Part shown: positions 59,657 to 64,000 of the stretch, one piece after another
Position numbering within the stretch: position 1 is the stretch's first letter
Layout of the letters: the number at the start of each line of letters is the position of its first letter
Notes under the pieces: generated by a model
Databases searched by the model: none
Told to the model about the DNA's origin: nothing
What the model saw: only the letters and a program-made list of their open reading frames with translations
DNA from: Oscillospiraceae bacterium
GTDB lineage: Bacteria; Bacillota; Clostridia; Oscillospirales; Ruminococcaceae
Assembly (NCBI GenBank): GCA_900768995.1
Contig: CAAGEZ010000017.1
Coordinates: forward strand, 56,482 to 120,481
Direction: 5' to 3'
DNA length: 64,000 nt
Translations under genes and position numbers: made by a program

Positions 59657-60961
59657 TCATTTATTTTTTGCAGCGGCTTTCATAAGAAGCCCCTTGGCAA
59701 GCTGATTTTTCTCCGCAAGATGTCTGTTTGCGGGACAGACATAGGAGCAGCAGCCGCAGTTTATGCAAAGCTTGACTTTAAGCCGCTCAAGCTCCGCAAC
59801 ATCTCCCCTGTCGTATGCCCCCTCAAGGGTCACGGGCATAAGCTTAACGGGACAGGCACGGATACAGCTTCCGCAGCGTATGCAGGCTGTTGTCTCGGGT
59901 TTCTGAACGGACTTGAACGCAAGTATCGCATTGTTTACCTTGATAACGGGTCGGTCAGCATCATCAAGTGATGTTCCCATCATTGGTCCGCCGTAAAGCA
60001 CCTCGGTGTATTTCTCAGCACCGCAGTAGCTTAAAAGCTCGGAAGCGGGCGTTCCTACGGGAACACGGAAATTTCCGCTCTTATCATCGGGAACAGCGTC
60101 GCCGTCAACGGTAAGGCGCTTGCTTATAAGAGGCATTCCAGTGCGGAAAAATCTCATAAGGAAGCCTATTGTGGATACATTCATAACGATAACGCCCTGA
60201 TTTGAGGGAAGCTCGCCCTCGGCAACAACTCTGCCCGTGGCAGTATAGATAAGCACCTTTTCTGCACCCTGAGGATATGTTGAAGGCAGTGTAACAACAT
60301 CTATCCCCTGCTTGCCGGCAGTTTTCTTCTTCATCTCCGCAATGGCGGCAGGCTTGTTGGACTCAATGCCTATCCTGCATTTGGGAATTTCAAGCATTTT
60401 CATAATGTATGAAATGCCCTCGATAACGTCATCGGGTGCTTCCATAAATTCACGGTAGTCAGATGTGATATAAGACTCGCACTCCGCTCCGTTTACAAGA
60501 AGAGTGTCGATAGGCGTTTTTTCGGGATCAAAGGACAGCTTGATGTGAGTGGGAAAACCTGCTCCGCCAAGTCCGCAGCAGCCGCTTTCCCTGACAGCCG
60601 CAAGGAAGCTCTTTCGATCGGTTATGACAGGCGGCTTTATATCGGGAAAGACAGTCTGAAGTCCGTCGGTCTCTATCACAACAGCCTTGCAGACACCGCC
60701 GTTTGACATTCTCCAGTCGGTGATGTCAGTGACCTTTCCCGAAGCGGGCGAATGAACGGGCACGGACATAGGCTTGTCAATGTCGCCTATCTTCATTCCC
60801 ACAGTGACCGCATCTCCCTTTTTAACAAGGGGAACGCAGGGTGCGCCCATACACTGCGCCATAGGGAGCACAAGCTTTTGAGGCAGAGGGAAATCGACAG
60901 TCGACTTATTTTCCGTGGCTTTCAGATGCGGCAGTCTGACTCCTCCTGATTTTACAGACAT
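59657..60961 (-). CDS. rnfC: Rnf complex subunit C (NADH-interacting)
   Basis: A 434-residue cytoplasmic subunit. The N-terminal barrel (VPVHSPASGKVTDI), the NADH/FMN-binding Rossmann-like region with GGAGFPTHIKL and LVNGAECESYIT, and a SLBB-like part are followed by two ferredoxin clusters, CIRCGSCIRACP and CINCGCCSYVCP. It hands electrons to or from NAD. It is the first gene of rnfCDGEAB. ATG 60961 is 9 bases after GAAAGGA. Confidence 0.96.
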   Translation of the reverse strand: MSVKSGGVRLPHLKATENKSTVDFPLPQKLVLPMAQCMGAPCVPLVKKGDAVTVGMKIGDIDKPMSVPVHSPASGKVTDITDWRMSNGGVCKAVVIETDGLQTVFPDIKPPVITDRKSFLAAVRESGCCGLGGAGFPTHIKLSFDPEKTPIDTLLVNGAECESYITSDYREFMEAPDDVIEGISYIMKMLEIPKCRIGIESNKPAAIAEMKKKTAGKQGIDVVTLPSTYPQGAEKVLIYTATGRVVAEGELPSNQGVIVMNVSTIGFLMRFFRTGMPLISKRLTVDGDAVPDDKSGNFRVPVGTPASELLSYCGAEKYTEVLYGGPMMGTSLDDADRPVIKVNNAILAFKSVQKPETTACIRCGSCIRACPVKLMPVTLEGAYDRGDVAELERLKVKLCINCGCCSYVCPANRHLAEKNQLAKGLLMKAAAKNK

Positions 60962-61033
60962 ATTTTTCAATCCTTTCAGGTTAATTTGCACTATATATAA
61001 ATATTTACAGAAAAAGACAAAATATGAAATTAA

Positions 61034-61080
61034 AAGGGCGCATTGATCGGCAGTGATTACCCCCGAAAAAAAGCACCCTT
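61034..61080 (-). promoter_or_regulatory. Possible structured leader of the rnf operon
   Basis: Between the promoter and rnfC lies a leader of about 145 bases. Eight-base arms (minus strand AAGGGTGC and GCGCCCTT, with one G-U pair) enclose a 31-base loop containing a poly-T stretch and GGGGG; the 3' arm is followed by TTAATTT. It could be an attenuator-like hairpin. I do not recognise a known riboswitch. Confidence 0.4.
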
Positions 61081-61111
61081 GCTATGTTAGTTTCATCTAA
61101 GTCTAAAAGAA

Positions 61112-61140
61112 ATTATAACACAAAAGTCTTCAAAAGTCAA
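61112..61140 (-). promoter_or_regulatory. Sigma-A promoter of the rnf operon
   Basis: On the minus strand TTGACT (61140-61135) and TATAAT (61117-61112) are 17 bp apart. Confidence 0.83.
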
Positions 61141-61181
61141 CACGGAAATTGTTATATTTTTTGTTTCCGCCGTCCTGCCGT

Positions 61182-61215
61182 TTCGACAAAAGCCAGTGCC
61201 GGGAAGTGTTATAAT
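61182..61215 (+). promoter_or_regulatory. Spo0A-dependent-type promoter of spoIIGA
   Basis: A perfect Spo0A box TTCGACA (61182-61188) lies in front of TATAAT (61210-61215). The overlapping TCGACA can serve as a -35 at the abnormal distance of 21 bp, as in the Bacillus spoIIG promoter, where Spo0A~P rescues a stretched sigma-A promoter. No -35 is present at the normal 17 bp. Confidence 0.75.
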
Positions 61216-61250
61216 TTTTTCATAAATCAAGGACGGAGAACGAAAATTTT

Positions 61251-62075
61251 ATGTACATATATGCGGACATACTTATTATAACCAATATTTATGTGGATTT
61301 TTTGCTTATAAAATCGGCGGCACTGCTTACCCACAGTCCCCTCAGAACGGGACGTGGCATTTTTGCGGCGTTCATCGGCAGCATATTTTCACTTGCTATA
61401 TTCCTGCCGAAAGCATTTTCATATATCCTGATACCGCTTAAACTAATATCATCAGCGCTTATTGTCCTTGCGGCGTTCGGATTTGAAAGCGGCGGCAGAT
61501 TTTTCAGGCGCTTTGCGGTATTTTACCTTTGTGCATTCATTTACGGCGGTCTCGGAACGGGACTTGCTTTTATTTTCGGCGGACGGTTCATCACTGCCCG
61601 AAACGGTGTCATATACGCCGATTTTTCAATGCCTGCGCTGGTGATAACCTCTATCGCCGCATATGCCTGCATCGCAGTTTACAGGCGATTTACCGACACG
61701 GACGGCAGCGGAGAATACACCGTCATCATCTCAGACTGCGGCAAGACTGAAAGCTTCAAGGCAGTGGCTGACACGGGAAATATTCTGAAAGACAGCTTTA
61801 CGGGAAAATATGTTATCGTATGCCCCAGAGATATTCTTGTGTCAATTTATGGCAATATCCCCGAGCTTGACAGCTCAGAGCCTGCTGTCACAAAGCGATG
61901 GCGGTTTATCCCCTATTCCACAGTTTCATCATCGGGGCTTATGGCTGTCATATGCCCTGCCGATGTGTGTGTAAAAAATGATGAAACGGGTGAGCTTTTC
62001 AAGGCTGACGTGTACCTAGGTGCTGCCGAAAACAAGACCGATATATCTGTCTTTAACCCCAAAATTCTTATATAA
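61251..62075 (+). CDS. spoIIGA: Sigma-E processing peptidase SpoIIGA
   Basis: A 274-residue membrane aspartic protease. About five membrane helices at the N-terminus (YADILIITNIYVDFLLI is the typical start) are followed by a soluble domain with the active-site motif VADTGN, then VIVCPRD. It dimerises and removes the pro-sequence of sigma E in the mother cell when triggered by SpoIIR from the forespore. It is immediately followed by sigE (19-base gap), as in the standard spoIIG operon. Confidence 0.93.
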   Translation: MYIYADILIITNIYVDFLLIKSAALLTHSPLRTGRGIFAAFIGSIFSLAIFLPKAFSYILIPLKLISSALIVLAAFGFESGGRFFRRFAVFYLCAFIYGGLGTGLAFIFGGRFITARNGVIYADFSMPALVITSIAAYACIAVYRRFTDTDGSGEYTVIISDCGKTESFKAVADTGNILKDSFTGKYVIVCPRDILVSIYGNIPELDSSEPAVTKRWRFIPYSTVSSSGLMAVICPADVCVKNDETGELFKADVYLGAAENKTDISVFNPKILI

Positions 62076-62094
62076 TATGAAAGGAAATGATAAT

Positions 62095-62814
62095 ATGATA
62101 CTGACGGAACGGCTTATTGAAAGGGTCAGAAAAATTGCCGCAAAGCTTCTTGGAGTGTCCGAGGGGGTATTTTACATAAGCGGTCCCGAAACCCTGCCGC
62201 CGCCCCTGACAAAAGCGGAAGAGGAGGAGGCGTTTGCCCTCCTTCTGACCGACACGCAAAATGGCAGAGAACAGCTTATTGTCCATAATCTGCGGCTCGT
62301 GGTGTACATTGCAAAGAAGTTTGAATCCACGGGAATATGCGTTGACGACCTCGTTTCAATAGGCACTATCGGACTTATAAAGGCGGTAAACACCTTTTCC
62401 CCCACCAAAAACATCAAGCTTGCCACCTACGCATCACGGTGCATTGAAAACGAGATACTTATGTTTCTTCGCAAAACCTCTCAGCATAAAAACGACATTT
62501 CCATAGATGAACCCCTGAATATCGACTGGGACGGCAATGAGCTGCTGCTCTCGGATATTCTGGGAACTGATGAGGACACGGTAAACAGCGGTATTGAGGA
62601 CGATGCTGAAAAGGCTGTGCTTCGTGATACTGTATGCCGCCTGCCCGAACGGGAACGGATAATTATGGAAATGAGGTTTGGCTTGAAAACAGGCAAGGAA
62701 ATGACGCAAAAGGAAGTTGCCGATGTTATCGGGATTTCGCAGTCATACATATCAAGACTTGAAAAAAAGATTATCAAGAAGCTGAAAAAAGAGCTTGACA
62801 AGCAGATGCTATGA
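62095..62814 (+). CDS. sigE: Mother-cell sigma factor E (pro-sigma E)
   Basis: A 239-residue sporulation sigma factor. The N-terminal pro-sequence of about 25 residues ends at VFYISGPETLPPPL, matching the region cut by SpoIIGA in Bacillus. Regions 2 to 4 are complete (LVSIGTIGLIKAVNTF, LATYASRCIENEILMFLR, and the helix-turn-helix TQKEVADVIGISQSYISRLEKK split by the turn). ATG 62095 follows AAAGGA; a longer frame into spoIIGA exists but lacks a ribosome site. The sigG gene that often follows is absent; a terminator and gap come instead. Confidence 0.96.
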   Translation: MILTERLIERVRKIAAKLLGVSEGVFYISGPETLPPPLTKAEEEEAFALLLTDTQNGREQLIVHNLRLVVYIAKKFESTGICVDDLVSIGTIGLIKAVNTFSPTKNIKLATYASRCIENEILMFLRKTSQHKNDISIDEPLNIDWDGNELLLSDILGTDEDTVNSGIEDDAEKAVLRDTVCRLPERERIIMEMRFGLKTGKEMTQKEVADVIGISQSYISRLEKKIIKKLKKELDKQML

Positions 62815-62820
62815 AAAAAA

Positions 62821-62852
62821 CTCCCCTTATGTCAGACATAAGGGGAGCATTT
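62821..62852. terminator. Bidirectional terminator between sigE and gap
   Basis: Arms CTCCCCTTATG and CATAAGGGGAG enclose TCAGA. The plus side continues CATTTTT and the minus side TTTTTTT, so it serves both converging genes. Confidence 0.9.
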
Positions 62853-62881
62853 TTACTCAGCTTTCAGTACAAAACAGAGAC

Positions 62882-63952
62882 TTAGTTGAGCTCTGCGAAG
62901 TACTTGATAGTTCTTACCATCTGAGATGTGTAAGAGTTCTCGTTGTCGTACCAGGAAACAACCTGTACCTGATATGTGTCATCATCGATCTTGGAAACCA
63001 TTGTCTGAGTAGCATCGAAGAGAGAGCCGTACTTCATACCGATGATATCGGAAGAAACGATCTGCTCCTCGTTGTAACCGAAGGACTCAGTAGCAGCAGC
63101 CTTCATAGCAGCGTTGATGCCTTCCTTGGTAACGTCCTTAGCCTTAACAACAGCTGTAAGGATAGTTGTGGAACCTGTAGGAGTAGGAACTCTCTGAGCG
63201 GAACCGATGAGCTTGCCGTTGAGCTCAGGGATTACGAGGCCGATTGCCTTAGCAGCACCGGTGGAGTTAGGAACGATGTTAGCAGCACCTGCTCTTGCTC
63301 TTCTGAGGTCGCCCTTTCTGTGAGGACCATCGAGGATCATCTGGTCGCCGGTGTAAGCGTGGATTGTGCTCATGATACCGGAAGCGATAGGAGCGTAGTC
63401 GTTGAGAGCCTTAGCCATAGGAGCGAGGCAGTTGGTTGTGCAGGAAGCAGCGGAGATGATAGTATCATCCTTAGTAAGAGTCTTGTGGTTTACATTGTAA
63501 ACAATAGTGGGGAGATCGTTGCCTGCGGGAGCAGAGATAACAACCTTCTTAGCACCTGCGTCGATGTGAGCCTGGGACTTAGCCTTGGATACATAGAAGC
63601 CTGTGCACTCGAGAACAACGTCAACACCGAGCTCGCCCCAAGGAAGATCAGCAGCGTTGGGCTTAGCGTAGATGGTGATCTCCTTGCCGTCAACGATGAT
63701 AGCACCGGGAGTTACAACGGTCTTGCCATCTTCAGCATATACAGCGGGCTTAACATCAACAGTGTGAAGGTTCTCGCCGATTCTGCCGCAGTAGCCGCCC
63801 TGAGCGGTATCATACTTGAGAAGGTGAGCGAGCATCTCAGGCTTGGTAAGGTCGTTGATAGCTACTACCTCATAGCCCTCTGCACCGAACATCTGACGGA
63901 ATGCGAGACGGCCGATACGGCCGAAACCGTTGATTGCAACTTTTACTGACAT
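62882..63952 (-). CDS. gap: Glyceraldehyde-3-phosphate dehydrogenase
   Basis: A 356-residue glycolytic enzyme converting glyceraldehyde 3-phosphate plus phosphate and NAD to 1,3-bisphosphoglycerate. The NAD-binding start is VKVAINGFGRIGRLAFR, the catalytic cysteine is in SAASCTTNCLAP, and the phosphate-site segment is HAYTGDQM followed by RRARAGAANIVP. Slightly longer than the usual 335 residues because of extra residues in the NAD domain. Codon use is strongly biased toward preferred codons, consistent with high expression. AGGAGG lies 9 bases before the ATG. The promoter lies beyond the window. Confidence 0.97.
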   Translation of the reverse strand: MSVKVAINGFGRIGRLAFRQMFGAEGYEVVAINDLTKPEMLAHLLKYDTAQGGYCGRIGENLHTVDVKPAVYAEDGKTVVTPGAIIVDGKEITIYAKPNAADLPWGELGVDVVLECTGFYVSKAKSQAHIDAGAKKVVISAPAGNDLPTIVYNVNHKTLTKDDTIISAASCTTNCLAPMAKALNDYAPIASGIMSTIHAYTGDQMILDGPHRKGDLRRARAGAANIVPNSTGAAKAIGLVIPELNGKLIGSAQRVPTPTGSTTILTAVVKAKDVTKEGINAAMKAAATESFGYNEEQIVSSDIIGMKYGSLFDATQTMVSKIDDDTYQVQVVSWYDNENSYTSQMVRTIKYFAELN

Positions 63953-64000
63953 GATAAAATTCCTCCTAAAGAATTATTTATCTTCTGCGGATAGATCCGC

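Noticed and set aside
62795..63949. A 384-codon plus-strand open frame opposite gap
   Set aside because: It is the mirror of the highly biased gap gene; it has no ribosome site, its product is Ser/Val/Asp-rich without any family motif, and it begins within the end of sigE.
1..64000. Mobile elements, prophage, CRISPR arrays, tRNA or rRNA genes
   Set aside because: Reading both strands I found no transposase or integrase genes, no regularly spaced repeats and no tRNA- or rRNA-like segments.

Overview
The window looks like chromosomal DNA of an anaerobic, spore-forming Clostridia bacterium, most likely of the Ruminococcus / Oscillospiraceae type. The evidence is an Rnf complex in the order C-D-G-E-A-B, a Feo ferrous-iron system, the sporulation operons spoIIAA-spoIIAB-sigF and spoIIGA-sigE, class B sortases, choline-binding-type wall repeats, a BspA-type leucine-rich-repeat protein, and c-di-GMP proteins. 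Coding density is high, promoters are consensus sigma-A type (TTGACA, 17 bp, TATAAT), and many gene pairs overlap by 4-14 bases. I see no tRNA, rRNA, insertion sequence, prophage or CRISPR array. The species assignment is inference.

Layout. 1-6 kb: a truncated ABC exporter, a sugar-binding-domain/GGDEF protein, a papain-like secreted protein and a His-rich COG0523 metal chaperone. 5.9-8.4 kb (minus): feoA-feoB plus a 49-residue Cys-rich Feo partner, behind a 26-bp palindromic operator. 8.4-11.5 kb (minus): lrp, aminotransferase, papain-like protein and ispE. 11.7-17 kb: pduL, an ECF sigma/anti-sigma pair, and a Cache-GGDEF-EAL protein. 17-19.4 kb (minus): mreB-like, CBS and exonuclease genes. 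19.7-21.1 kb: the spoIIA operon. 21.2-26 kb: a wall-binding protein, a CPBP protease, a YqeY protein and a chemoreceptor. 26.2-29.2 kb: cysteine desulfurase, PIN-like protein and thiI. 29.4-38.5 kb: four consecutive class B sortases, a SpoIID-domain protein, a pyrimidine nucleoside phosphorylase and a second CPBP protease. 38.7-41 kb: mazF and a long coiled-coil protein ending in a GrpE-like segment. 41.2-48.7 kb (minus): a MoxR/DUF58/transglutaminase operon with a leucine-rich-repeat protein. 48.9-54.3 kb: metY, cysK, a radical SAM activase and tex. 54.3-56 kb (minus): a second ECF sigma/anti-sigma pair. 56-61 kb (minus): rnfCDGEAB. 61.2-62.8 kb: spoIIGA-sigE behind a Spo0A-box promoter. 62.9-64 kb (minus): gap.

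Common themes. Energy and iron supply are represented by Rnf, Feo and gap. Sulfur handling is represented by metY, cysK, the desulfurase and thiI. Surface and envelope functions include the sortases, SpoIID, the wall-binding, LRR and MoxR-operon proteins, MreB and two ECF sigma/anti-sigma systems. Early sporulation is represented by sigF and sigE with their control proteins. The most unusual stretch is the four-sortase/SpoIID cluster. Other points worth attention are the GrpE-like ending of the coiled-coil protein, an anti-sigma factor carrying what looks like a dead LytM/M23 domain, and the Spo0A-type promoter of spoIIGA.
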